A stretch of 55,736 nt of DNA from Streptomyces roseus (GTDB lineage: Bacteria; Actinomycetota; Actinomycetes; Streptomycetales; Streptomycetaceae): contig NZ_LFML01000098.1 in assembly GCF_001044425.1 (NCBI RefSeq), positions 8,895-64,630 of the forward strand, given 5' to 3'. Below, piece by piece: positions 1-7,097 of this stretch; position 1 is the first letter of the stretch, and each line of letters begins with the position of its first letter. Both the position numbers and the translations under genes were made by a program. The notes beneath the pieces were generated by a model. It did no database searches and was not told where the DNA came from. It worked only from the letters and a program-made list of their open reading frames with translations.

Positions 1-3
1 CGG

Positions 4-30
4 GGGCGCGGGCCGGTACGGTCCGCGCCC
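4..30. terminator. Hairpin downstream of the first gene
   Basis: Arms 4-14 and 20-30 pair over 11 positions with one G-T wobble around a 5-base loop. It lies 33 bases beyond the stop of the leftward gene at 63-509, so it probably ends that transcript. No T-run follows, which is normal for Streptomyces terminators. Confidence 0.6.
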
Positions 31-62
31 TTGTGCGCCCCCGGAACCGGAAGCCGGGCCGG

Positions 63-509
63 TCAGCGGGGCGCTTCCACCTCCAGGAAGCGGCGCCGGC
101 GCGGACCCCGGTAGAGCAGGCAGCCCCAGCCCAGGGGTTCCAGGGCGGCCGCGCAGGCCGTCAGACGTTCCTGCTCTTCCTCGGCCGCGCCGCCCCCGGG
201 CGGCCCGAGCCAGGTCACCTCCACCGTCGCGGCCCCGGCCGCACCCGGCGCCACCCGGTAGCCGGTCCGCGTACGACGGCCCTGTTCGTCCACCGCCGAC
301 GGCGGGATGCCCGCCGCCTCCAGGACGAGGGCCACGGCGCGCGCCATCCGGCTCAGCTCCCACGGGGCGGGAACCGCCGTCCCGGCCGGGCCGTTCACCA
401 GACGCCGGATCTGCAGCATGCCCTCGTACGCCGTGCGGACCTCGGCCGCACGCGCCGCGGTGGCCGGCGGCTGCGGCCCGTCGCCGGTGGCGGGTTCGAA
501 GGACGCCAT
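63..509 (-). CDS. Hypothetical protein, 148 aa
   Basis: I do not recognise a family. The product is soluble-looking, without signal peptide or membrane segment. It has an Ala/Arg-rich helical N-terminal half (MASFEPATGDG, then a helix around EVRTAYEGMLQIRRLV) and a C-terminal part with alternating strands and helices (VEVTWLGPPGG, LEPLGWGCLLYRG). The ATG at 509 is preceded by a good GGAGG box about 7 bases upstream. A GTG two codons earlier would overlap that box, so ATG is preferred. Coding character is good, with strong G/C in third positions. It is divergent from the small gene at 608. Confidence 0.7.
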   Translation of the reverse strand: MASFEPATGDGPQPPATAARAAEVRTAYEGMLQIRRLVNGPAGTAVPAPWELSRMARAVALVLEAAGIPPSAVDEQGRRTRTGYRVAPGAAGAATVEVTWLGPPGGGAAEEEQERLTACAAALEPLGWGCLLYRGPRRRRFLEVEAPR

Positions 510-607
510 CGCCACTCCTCCCTCCGCGACGTTCTGAGTACCTCACACCCAACGACCTGAGTATCCGCCCCGATTCCCGGCCACCGCGCCGCTGGTCGAA
601 TGGGGCC

Positions 608-913
608 ATGACCTTCGACGCCACCGCCCGCCCGCGCCGCATGCGGCACGTGACCACCGCCGGCTCCGCCCTCGCCGTGGCCCTGGTCCCGCTCGTCGTC
701 GGGGTCCTGGTGGCCAAGGGCATCGCCGCCGATCCGCACGCCCCCGTCAACGCCCTGATCACCGGCGGCGGCCAGCGGGCCGGCCTGCCCCGCGCCGAGT
801 GGCGCCGGCGCGGCCACGCCACGCTGCGGCGCCTGCGCACGGCCCGCCGCCTCACCGCCCGCCGCCGCCCCGACGCCTGCGCCCACGCGTGCCCGCGCCG
901 CCCCGCCGCCTGA
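608..913 (+). CDS. Small membrane-anchored basic protein, 101 aa
   Basis: Unrecognised short protein. After a basic N-terminus (about residues 1-14) there is one hydrophobic segment near residues 17-36 (AGSALAVALVPLVVGVLVAK), consistent with a single membrane anchor or uncleaved signal. The rest is extremely Arg/His-rich (about residues 55-101) and ends in Cys/Pro/Arg residues, so the C-terminus could be partly an artefact of a GC-rich frame. No convincing ribosome binding site precedes ATG 608. It is convergent with the MerR gene ending at 957. Confidence 0.45.
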   Translation: MTFDATARPRRMRHVTTAGSALAVALVPLVVGVLVAKGIAADPHAPVNALITGGGQRAGLPRAEWRRRGHATLRRLRTARRLTARRRPDACAHACPRRPAA

Positions 914-956
914 CGCGCTGCCGGCGGCGGGCCGGTGCCCGCCCGGGGCCGCTTGC

Positions 957-1796
957 TCAGATGCCCGGCACGAGGGGTTCCTGGAGTTCCGTGACCCACG
1001 CGTCGCCGTCGTCCGGGCAGGCGAGGGTCAGCTCGCGCGCGTAACCCGCCGAGCGGTGGCCGTTCGCGTCGATCCAGCGGGCGAGCGCCTGGGAGGTGGG
1101 CAGGACCCCGTCCATCGAACCCCGGTGCACCACGGTCGCGGCCCGCTCGACCCCGGGCAGTTCCACCACCCGTACCGGGCCCCCGAGGGCCTCGGCCCGC
1201 ACCGAGGCCCCGACCGGCAACCCCGCGTGAACGAGGACGGCGCCGGCCTCCGCGCCCGGTGCTTCCTCGTAGTACGCGATCGCCGGGCCGGTCGGGACCA
1301 CCCCGGCGGCCTCGATCCGGCGGCAGAGCTCCTCGTAGAGCGGGCCGATGACCGGCCCGATGTCCTGCGGCTCGTAGCCGGCCGCGACCCCGGTCATCTC
1401 GACGAGCCGTACGGGCGGAAGGCTTTTGACGACGACGTCGACAGTGGACATGGATCCCTCGCTCTCAATGGTCCGGAGCCTCGTCTCGACCTGGTTCAGC
1501 CGGGCCGCCGCGGCGGCCATGGCCGACTCCAGTTCCGCCCGCCGCAGCCGCAGCATGCCGCGCAACTCCTCCGCGCCCAGCCGCTCGTCGAGGATCGACC
1601 CCACCTGGTCCAGGGTGAAGCCGAGCTCCTTGAGCGCGATGACACGGTTGAGGCGGGCGAGCTGGCCGGCCTCGTAGTGGCGGTAGCCGGTGGCGGGGTC
1701 GACACGGGCCGGGCGCAGCAGTCCGATGGCGTCGTAATGGCGCAGCATGCGGACCGATACCCGGCCGTGCTTGGCGAAGTCTCCGATGGTGAACAT
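957..1796 (-). CDS. MerR-family regulator with GyrI-like effector domain
   Basis: One-component transcriptional regulator of 279 aa. Residues 1-70 are a MerR winged helix (MFTIGDFAKHGRVSVRMLRH, then the DPATGYRHYE wing). A dimerisation helix follows at about 75-115, then a GyrI/AraC-type effector-binding domain from about 118 to the end. This layout is that of BltR/TipA-like regulators that bind amphipathic drugs or metabolites. The open frame extends much further upstream, but ATG 1796 gives the canonical MerR N-terminus and everything upstream is Arg/Ala-rich noise. It follows the lipoprotein gene (stop at 1859) by 62 bases on the same strand and may be co-transcribed with it. Its target is not evident. 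Confidence 0.88.
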   Translation of the reverse strand: MFTIGDFAKHGRVSVRMLRHYDAIGLLRPARVDPATGYRHYEAGQLARLNRVIALKELGFTLDQVGSILDERLGAEELRGMLRLRRAELESAMAAAAARLNQVETRLRTIESEGSMSTVDVVVKSLPPVRLVEMTGVAAGYEPQDIGPVIGPLYEELCRRIEAAGVVPTGPAIAYYEEAPGAEAGAVLVHAGLPVGASVRAEALGGPVRVVELPGVERAATVVHRGSMDGVLPTSQALARWIDANGHRSAGYARELTLACPDDGDAWVTELQEPLVPGI

Positions 1797-1858
1797 GACG
1801 TCCTCCAGTGCAGGCCCTGACACGGGGGGAGGGTCAAGTCCTGAGCGATTCGTGCCGG

Positions 1859-2308
1859 TCAGCGGCCATACTGCCGGATGCAGAGATCCACGATGGAGGG
1901 CGGTACGGACCCCTCGGCGGCGGCGCACAGCTCGTCGGAGCGGGGCGGCGGGGGCGAGGCCTGCCGGCGCGGGGTGTGCGGCTGCGCGGGCCCCGGCGGG
2001 CGCGCCCGGCGGGGCGCCGCGGGCGGTGTGGCGCCGCGTACGGTGTGCGGCCGCTCGGGGGCGGTGGGCAGGAGCGGTGCGAGCGGCGGCGTGAGCGGCG
2101 GCTGCGGGAGCTCTCCCAGCCGCAGTGGCAGAGACCGCGCAGGAGGCGCCAGGCCGGGCGCGGGCGTGGCATCGGCCGTCGCCTCGGCGTCCGCGGGCGC
2201 CGACGTGCCCCGCCCCGGCGCCGGGGCCGCCTCCTGGCCGGAGCCGAGACAGCCCGCGCTCGCGAGCAGTGCGACGAGTGACAGGGGCAGAGCCCGGCGT
2301 AACCGCAT
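1859..2308 (-). CDS. Short Pro-rich lipoprotein with C-terminal C-x14-C motif
   Basis: 149 aa. The N-terminus is a lipoprotein signal peptide (MRLRRALPLSLVALLASAGC, lipobox ASAGC with Cys20), so the mature protein should be lipid-anchored outside the membrane. The centre is low-complexity Pro/Ala/Arg. The last about 27 residues are compact, with two cysteines separated by 14 residues (LCAAAEGSVPPSIVDLC). The same C-terminus, spacing and leader DNA recur in the protein at 25239-25676, so the two genes are paralogues. ATG 2308 is chosen over an upstream GTG at 2326 because it places the signal peptide correctly and follows GGTGGGCGG. Function unknown. MerR follows on the same strand. Confidence 0.8.
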   Translation of the reverse strand: MRLRRALPLSLVALLASAGCLGSGQEAAPAPGRGTSAPADAEATADATPAPGLAPPARSLPLRLGELPQPPLTPPLAPLLPTAPERPHTVRGATPPAAPRRARPPGPAQPHTPRRQASPPPPRSDELCAAAEGSVPPSIVDLCIRQYGR

Positions 2309-2319
2309 CCGCCCACCAT

Positions 2320-2329
2320 GCCGCACGGC
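2320..2329. promoter_or_regulatory. Small inverted repeat before the lipoprotein start
   Basis: GCCG-CA-CGGC lies about 11 bases upstream of the start codon at 2308, on the far side of GGTGGGCGG. The paralogous gene has an inverted repeat at the same place (25686-25699). It could be an operator or an RNA hairpin in the leader; conservation between the two copies is the only evidence. Confidence 0.35.
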
Positions 2330-2690
2330 GGGCCGCTGGAGAGCCCGCGCTCACGCGTCCGGGTGAAGGGGCGGGGGAGTGTGCGGCCGGGGCCGCGCGG
2401 AACGGATGGATGGGGCAGATCGGACACCCGGCTTGACCCGGGCCGTCCCGGGGGGAAAGAGTGCGCCGATCACGCACTCAAGAACCACCGCATGAGCTGC
2501 ACTTCGGAGATGTCTCATATGTTCGTACCGGTCCGTGAGGGGCTTGACCCCATGACCACCGCCGGCGCCCCGCAGCCGGGCACCGCCACGGGAGCGGTCC
2601 TGGTCGCGCGGCGGCGCAGGGCCTGACCGGCAGGGTGGGGGCCGACACCGCACCGCCGCGCCGGTCCCCACCCCGCCGGGAGACGAAACC
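2330..2690. other. Intergenic region between divergent genes
   Basis: This holds the divergent promoters of the leftward lipoprotein and the rightward peptidoglycan-binding protein. A less GC-rich stretch around 2470-2545 (containing TCTCATATGTTCG) is the likeliest promoter area. I could not pick confident -35/-10 pairs, and no convincing gene lies here. Confidence 0.4.
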
Positions 2691-3428
2691 GTGTCCCCCC
2701 ACCCCGATGAGAGCCCGGGCGCGCCCGGCGACCGGCTGTTCGTGCGCCCGTACGTGGCCGCCCCGAGCGACCGCCCGGTCCGGTCGGCGACGCCCGCCTG
2801 GCCGCACAGCGGTCCCGTTCCCGTGTCGTTCCGCGCGCCCGGGACCCTGGACGACGACGACTTCGGGCCGACCGCTGCCGGCGCCGCTCCGGAGCGCGGC
2901 GGCCGCCTTCCGCTGGTGGCCCTGGTGCTGCTCGCGCTCATCGCGGCCGGCGGGCTGGTGTTCCTGCCGAGCGGGCCCGACCCGGAGCCCCGGCGGGCCG
3001 TGAAGGCGCCGGAGTTGTCCCTTCCGGTGCTCCCGGCGCGCAGCCCCGGAGCGGGGTCCGACACCCAGCCCTCACCCGAAGGGTCCGTACGGGCCTCGGC
3101 GCCGACGGCATCGGCATCGGCTTCGGCGTCGGCAGCGGGGTCGGCGGGACCCGCCGCGGGGCAGAGCCCCAAGCCGGCGCCGTCGAGCGGCCCCTCGGGT
3201 GCCGTCTCCCCGGGGGCCTCGGGAACGCTGCGCATGGGGGACCGGGGGCCCGAGGTGCGCGCCCTCCAGGAGCGGCTGCGCGGGCAGGGGTTCACGTACG
3301 TCTCCGTCACCGGCGAATACGACAGCCAGACCAAGCGCGGGGTCGCACAGCTCCAGCGGGACCGGGACATCAAGGGCGACCAGCCGGGGGTCTACGGCCC
3401 GGCGACCCGGGCGGCGTTCGGAGGCTGA
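2691..3428 (+). CDS. Membrane-anchored peptidoglycan-binding protein
   Basis: 245 aa. A cytoplasmic Pro-rich N-terminus (about 1-68) is followed by one membrane segment (LPLVALVLLALIAAGGLVFL, about 71-90). A Ser/Ala/Pro-rich extracellular linker with an SASASASAS tract spans about 100-175, and a PG_binding_1 domain spans about 177-245 (LRMGDRGPEVRALQERLRG, GEYDSQTKRGVAQLQ, YGPATRAAF). The fold binds cell-wall peptidoglycan, and no catalytic domain is attached, so it is probably a wall-tethered structural or sensing protein. The GTG start at 2691 follows GGGAG by 8 bases. It is convergent with the SDR gene at 3508 across a shared inverted repeat. Confidence 0.85.
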   Translation: MSPHPDESPGAPGDRLFVRPYVAAPSDRPVRSATPAWPHSGPVPVSFRAPGTLDDDDFGPTAAGAAPERGGRLPLVALVLLALIAAGGLVFLPSGPDPEPRRAVKAPELSLPVLPARSPGAGSDTQPSPEGSVRASAPTASASASASAAGSAGPAAGQSPKPAPSSGPSGAVSPGASGTLRMGDRGPEVRALQERLRGQGFTYVSVTGEYDSQTKRGVAQLQRDRDIKGDQPGVYGPATRAAFGG

Positions 3429-3512
3429 GGCGGGAGCGGGATCGGGCTCGGGAGCGGAACCCGGACCCGGAGCCGGACCCCGCCCCCGACCCGGCGGAGG
3501 TCCCGCCTCAGC
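3424..3512. terminator. Inverted repeat spanning two convergent stop codons
   Basis: GCTGAGGCGGGA at 3424-3435 and TCCCGCCTCAGC at 3501-3512 are a perfect 12-base inverted repeat. The TGA ending the rightward gene (3426-3428) sits in one arm and the TGA ending the leftward gene (3508-3510) in the other. The 65-base centre is also partly self-complementary. It probably works as a bidirectional terminator. Confidence 0.5.
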
Positions 3513-4251
3513 GGCCGCCCGAGACCCGCAGGATCGCGCCCGTCGTGTACGAGGCGTCCGGGGACAGCAGCCACGCCACGGCCCCGGCCACCTCCTGCGG
3601 CTGCCCGGCCCGCCCGAGCGGGATCCCGGAAGCCGCCCGGGCGGGCCGGCCGGGGTCGCCCATCGCGGCGTGCATGTCGGTCTCGATGATGCCGGGCGCC
3701 ACCGCGTTGACCCGGATCCCGTCCGGCCCGAGCTCCTTGGACAGCCCGACCGTCAGGGCGTCGGTGGCGGCCTTGGTCGCCGCGTAGTGCACGTAGTCGC
3801 CGGGGCTGCCGAGCGTGGCGGCGGCCGAGGACACGTTCACGATGGCCCCGCCGCCCGAAGCCGCCATGTCGCGGGCGGCGCGGCGGCAGCACAGCAGGTA
3901 CCCGAGCAGGTTCACCTCGACCACGCGCCGCAGATCCTCGGTCGAGGCGTCGGCGAGCCGGCCGAGGGGACCGGTCACCCCCGCGTTGTTCACCAGCCCG
4001 GTCACCGCTCCGAACTCGGCCCCGGCGATGTCGAAGAGCCGCTCCACGGCGCACTCCTCGGAGGTGTCGACGCGTACGGTCGCACAGCGCGCCCCGGCCG
4101 CCCGTACGCGCTCCGCCACGGCTTCGGCCGCCGCGTCGTCGCGGAGGTATCCGAGTACCACGTCATGGCCGTCCGCGGCCAGGCGCAGACAGGTCGCGGC
4201 GCCGATGCCCCTGCCGCCCCCGGTGACGACGGTGACCGGACGACGTGGCAC
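3508..4251 (-). CDS. SDR-family oxidoreductase (3-oxoacyl-ACP reductase-like)
   Basis: 247 aa, the usual length for a classical short-chain dehydrogenase/reductase. It has the NAD(P)-binding TGGGRGIG motif near residue 10, NNAG near 88, the catalytic Ser in VNVSSAAA and YAATK further on, and the PG motif (VAPGIIETDMHA). The C-terminal SGGR resembles the usual DGG ending. It should reduce a keto group or oxidise an alcohol with NADP(H); the substrate is not predictable. The GTG at 4251 is supported by an AGGAGG box 6 bases upstream, whereas the longer open frame has no such support. It is divergent from the RNA ligase gene. Confidence 0.88.
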   Translation of the reverse strand: MPRRPVTVVTGGGRGIGAATCLRLAADGHDVVLGYLRDDAAAEAVAERVRAAGARCATVRVDTSEECAVERLFDIAGAEFGAVTGLVNNAGVTGPLGRLADASTEDLRRVVEVNLLGYLLCCRRAARDMAASGGGAIVNVSSAAATLGSPGDYVHYAATKAATDALTVGLSKELGPDGIRVNAVAPGIIETDMHAAMGDPGRPARAASGIPLGRAGQPQEVAGAVAWLLSPDASYTTGAILRVSGGR

Positions 4252-4412
4252 GGGGCCTCCTGGGCGGGCGCGGCGAACGGCGAGTGGGCTGCCGGCGACG
4301 GGCGACGGGCGCGTCAGGCTAGCACCGGGAATCCGGCTGGACCAGCGCAAATGCCGGACCGCACAGTGGACTTCGTCGCCTACGACGCCGTCACATCCGA
4401 GGAGTTGCGCAC

Positions 4413-5489
4413 ATGTCGACCTTGCGGGTCACCGCCGAAGAGCTGACCGTCCACGAGCATCCGAACGCCGACGCGCTGGAGCTGGCCCAGGTGGGCCTCT
4501 ACCGTGCCGTCGTCGCCAAGGGCGCCTACCGCAGCGGGGAGTTCGCGCTCTACATACCCGAACAGGCCGTGCTGCCCGCCGACCTGATCGCGGAGCTCGG
4601 CCTGACCGGCCGTCTCGCCGGAGGCTCCGCCGACCGCGTCAAGGCGGTCCGGCTGCGCGGCGAGCTGTCGCAGGGACTGGTGTGCCGGCCGCGCGCGCTG
4701 GCCGGTGTGGACCTGGCGCGGGCCGCCGCGGAGGGCGTGGACTTCGCCGAGCTGCTCGGGATCACCAAATGGGTGCCACCCGTCCCGACGACGATGAACG
4801 GCGAGGTGGAGGCGGCGCCCGAACTGCTGCCGTGGGTGGACATCGAGAACCTCCAGCGCTACCCGCACCTGTTCGAGCCGGGCGAGCCGGTCGTCCTCAC
4901 CGAGAAGCTGCACGGCACGGCCTGCCTGGCGACCTACGTCGTCGACGGGGGCCGGGTGCTGGTCTCCTCCAAGGGTTTCGGCTCGAAGGGGCTGGCCCTG
5001 CGGGAGGACGAGCGCAACCTGTACTGGCGGGCGGTGCGCGGGCACGGCGTACCGGAGGTGGCCGCGAAACTGGCCGAGCGGCTGGGTGCCACCCGGATCG
5101 GAGTGTTCGGCGAGGTGTACGGCGCGGGCGTCCAGGACCTGGCGTACGGAACGGATGCCCGCACGGCCGCCACCGGGCCGGGGTACGCCGTCTTCGACGT
5201 ATCGGCGGAGATCGACGGACAGGTGCGGTGGCTGGACCCGCGGGAGCTGCTCCAGGACGGTGAACTGCCCCTCGTGCCACGGCTCTTCGAAGGCCCGTAC
5301 GATCTCGACGCGGTGCTGGAGCTGGCGAGCGGCCGCGAGACGGTGTCCGGCCGGTCCGTGCACCTGCGCGAGGGCGTGGTCATCCGGCCGGCGACGGAGC
5401 GCTACAGCCCGGTGGTCGGGGGCCGCGCCATAGCCAAGGCCGTCAGCCCGGCCTACCTCACCCGCAAGGGAGGCACGGAGTACGAGTGA
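4413..5489 (+). CDS. RNA ligase, Rnl5/DraRnl (DRB0094) family
   Basis: 358 aa, full length for the family. Residues about 1-125 form an N-terminal OB-like domain (ELTVHEHPNADALELAQVG), reminiscent of the EMAP-type fold in Deinococcus radiodurans RNA ligase. The nucleotidyltransferase core follows: motif I TEKLHGT with the AMP-accepting Lys165, motif III VFGEVYG (231-237), motif IV REGVVIR and motif V AKAVSP with Lys342. The family uses ATP to form a ligase-AMP adduct and seals 3'-OH/5'-phosphate ends in nicked RNA, usually template-directed. An HD phosphohydrolase gene starts 37 bases downstream and is probably co-transcribed, suggesting coupled end-processing and sealing. Confidence 0.9.
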   Translation: MSTLRVTAEELTVHEHPNADALELAQVGLYRAVVAKGAYRSGEFALYIPEQAVLPADLIAELGLTGRLAGGSADRVKAVRLRGELSQGLVCRPRALAGVDLARAAAEGVDFAELLGITKWVPPVPTTMNGEVEAAPELLPWVDIENLQRYPHLFEPGEPVVLTEKLHGTACLATYVVDGGRVLVSSKGFGSKGLALREDERNLYWRAVRGHGVPEVAAKLAERLGATRIGVFGEVYGAGVQDLAYGTDARTAATGPGYAVFDVSAEIDGQVRWLDPRELLQDGELPLVPRLFEGPYDLDAVLELASGRETVSGRSVHLREGVVIRPATERYSPVVGGRAIAKAVSPAYLTRKGGTEYE

Positions 5490-5526
5490 CCAGGGCGCCC
5501 GGCGGGGTCCCGGGTAGCCCGCTGCC

Positions 5527-6117
5527 ATGGCCGACCCCGCCGGAACGCCCCGGGCCCTCGACGCATCCGCGGATCCACCACTGCGCGCATTGCCGCCCGG
5601 CGTGAGCGAGTTGCTGCGCGAGCCGGCCGCCCCGGCCCGACTGGTCGCGCACCTGCGACTGGTCCACGACGTGGCCGCCCACCTCGCCGACTGGCTGGCG
5701 GCGTACTGCCCCGGCCTGCCCTTCGCCCGCGACGCCGTGCTCTTCGGCGCGGCCACGCACGACGTGGGCAAGGCCGTCCACACCGCCGAGCTCAGCGGAC
5801 CGGGCTCCGCGCACGAGGAAGCCGGGCGGGAGCTGCTCCTCGCCCGCGGCTTCACCGCGGGGCAGGCCCGCTTCGCCGCCACCCACGCCGACTGGGCGGC
5901 GCCCGGCGTCAGCGTCGAGGAGCTGCTGGTGAGCACGGCCGACAAGGTGTGGAAGGGCAAGCGCGTACCCGGACTCGAAGACCTCCTGGTCGCCCGGATC
6001 GCGGAGGCGGCGGGTACCGAGCCGTGGGCCGTCTTCCTCGACCTGGACGAGCTGCTCGGCACGATCGCCGACGGCGCCGACCGGCGGCTGGCCTTCCAGG
6101 GCGGGTTCCCGGTCTGA
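5527..6117 (+). CDS. HD-domain phosphohydrolase next to RNA ligase
   Basis: 196 aa. Histidines and the HD pair of the superfamily are visible: HLRLVHDVAAHL near residues 39-50, FGAATHDVGKAVH near 73-85, then ATHADW and STADKVWKGK, where the downstream His and Asp ligands are expected. HD proteins are metal-dependent phosphatases or phosphodiesterases. Beside an RNA ligase the likely job is removing a 3' or cyclic 2',3'-phosphate before sealing, but this rests on context only. ATG 5527 is the first start after the ligase stop; no strong ribosome binding site is seen, consistent with translational coupling. It is convergent with an SDR gene. Confidence 0.8.
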   Translation: MADPAGTPRALDASADPPLRALPPGVSELLREPAAPARLVAHLRLVHDVAAHLADWLAAYCPGLPFARDAVLFGAATHDVGKAVHTAELSGPGSAHEEAGRELLLARGFTAGQARFAATHADWAAPGVSVEELLVSTADKVWKGKRVPGLEDLLVARIAEAAGTEPWAVFLDLDELLGTIADGADRRLAFQGGFPV

Positions 6118-6141
6118 CCGCGCAGCCCGGCGCGGCCGTTG

Positions 6142-6165
6142 CCGGCCCGCCTCGAACGGGGCCGG
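6142..6165. terminator. Hairpin between convergent HD and SDR genes
   Basis: CCGGCCC (6142-6148) pairs with GGGCCGG (6159-6165) around a 10-base loop, in the 88-base gap between two convergent stop codons. A modest candidate terminator; the whole gap is extremely GC-rich, so chance pairing is possible. Confidence 0.35.
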
Positions 6166-6205
6166 GGGCGCCGCGGACCGGCCCGCCGAGCCCGGGCGGG
6201 GGGTC

Positions 6206-6943
6206 TCAGACGAGTCGGGCGCCGCCGTCCACGTGCAGGACGGTGCCGGTGACGAACGGGTTGGTCATCGCGTACAGCACCGACCGCACCACGTCCTGGG
6301 GAGTGCCGGACCTCCTCGCGGGGTTGCGGTCCGCGACCCCGCGCAGGAAGGAATCCTTGTCCCCGCCGAGCCGGTCCCACGCCCCGGAGTCGATGATGCC
6401 GGGGGAGACGGCGTTGACCCGCAGGGGCGCCAGCTCGACGGCCAGCGCCTCCACCAGGAAGGACAGGGCTCCGTTGGTGGTGGCCATCACCACCCGCTCC
6501 GGGGCGGGCCGCCAGGCCGCGAAGCCCGAGAAGAAGGTGAGGGAGCCACCCTCGTTCATCCGCCCCGCCAGGTGCTTGGCGAGCAGCAGCGGCCCGAACA
6601 CCTTCGCGGCGAAGGCCCGCTGGACGTCGGCGAGTACGAGATCCGACACCGGCCCGTTGGCGGGGAGGGCCGCCGTCGAGACGACGTGGTCGGCGCGGCC
6701 CGCGGCTTCGGCGAGGGCCGCGATCGACCCCTCGTCGGTGAGGTCGGTCGGCTGGATGCGCGCCGGTCCGGGCAGGGCGGCCGCCGTCGCCGACAGCCGG
6801 TCCGCGTCGGGCCCGGCGAGGACGAGCTCGGCACCGGCCGCCGACGCCGTGAGGGCCAGCGTCCGCCCGATGTGCGAGCCGGCGCCGACGACGACGAGCC
6901 GCTTGCCGTCGAGGGAGTCCTGGAAAAGGCCAGTAGTGGTCAT
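6206..6943 (-). CDS. SDR-family oxidoreductase divergent from LysR
   Basis: 245 aa. The cofactor motif is GAGSHIGRT near residue 21. The catalytic region has been remodelled: FFSGFAAWRP and VVMATTNGALSF replace the usual Ser and YxxxK stretch, with no obvious Tyr-x-x-x-Lys pair. The PG motif is VSPGIIDSG and the C-terminus DGGARLV. Activity may therefore be atypical; related proteins of this look are annotated simply as SDR oxidoreductases. ATG 6943 is preceded by AGGA. The divergent LysR gene begins 154 bases away, an arrangement in which the regulator typically controls its neighbour. Confidence 0.83.
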   Translation of the reverse strand: MTTTGLFQDSLDGKRLVVVGAGSHIGRTLALTASAAGAELVLAGPDADRLSATAAALPGPARIQPTDLTDEGSIAALAEAAGRADHVVSTAALPANGPVSDLVLADVQRAFAAKVFGPLLLAKHLAGRMNEGGSLTFFSGFAAWRPAPERVVMATTNGALSFLVEALAVELAPLRVNAVSPGIIDSGAWDRLGGDKDSFLRGVADRNPARRSGTPQDVVRSVLYAMTNPFVTGTVLHVDGGARLV

Positions 6944-7066
6944 GGGATGTCCTGGGTCGGGGGTACGGGGTCGGGGTGGTGGCCGCGGCTCCGGACCGCG
7001 GTCTTGCGAGGTCCTCGTCCTGTGCCTCCCCGACTCTGCATCCGGCGGAGCCCATACGTCCAAGAC

Positions 7067-7086
7067 ATGGTTTCTACCGCTGCCAT
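7067..7086. promoter_or_regulatory. Candidate LysR operator
   Basis: ATGG-N12-CCAT lies in the divergent SDR/LysR gap, 11 bases before the LysR start codon. Partial dyads of this size next to a LysR gene are typical autoregulatory sites. The call rests on position and symmetry only. Confidence 0.4.
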
Positions 7087-7097
7087 AAGATCTGCTC

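Noticed and set aside
1797..2477. Upstream extension of the MerR reading frame.
   Set aside because: Adds over 200 Arg/Ala/Pro residues before the canonical MerR N-terminus and runs antisense-like over the lipoprotein gene.
4380..7055. Very long minus-strand open frame (891 codons) across the RNA ligase, HD and SDR genes.
   Set aside because: It is antisense to three well-supported genes, and its protein is low-complexity Arg/Gly/Pro. A product of high GC.
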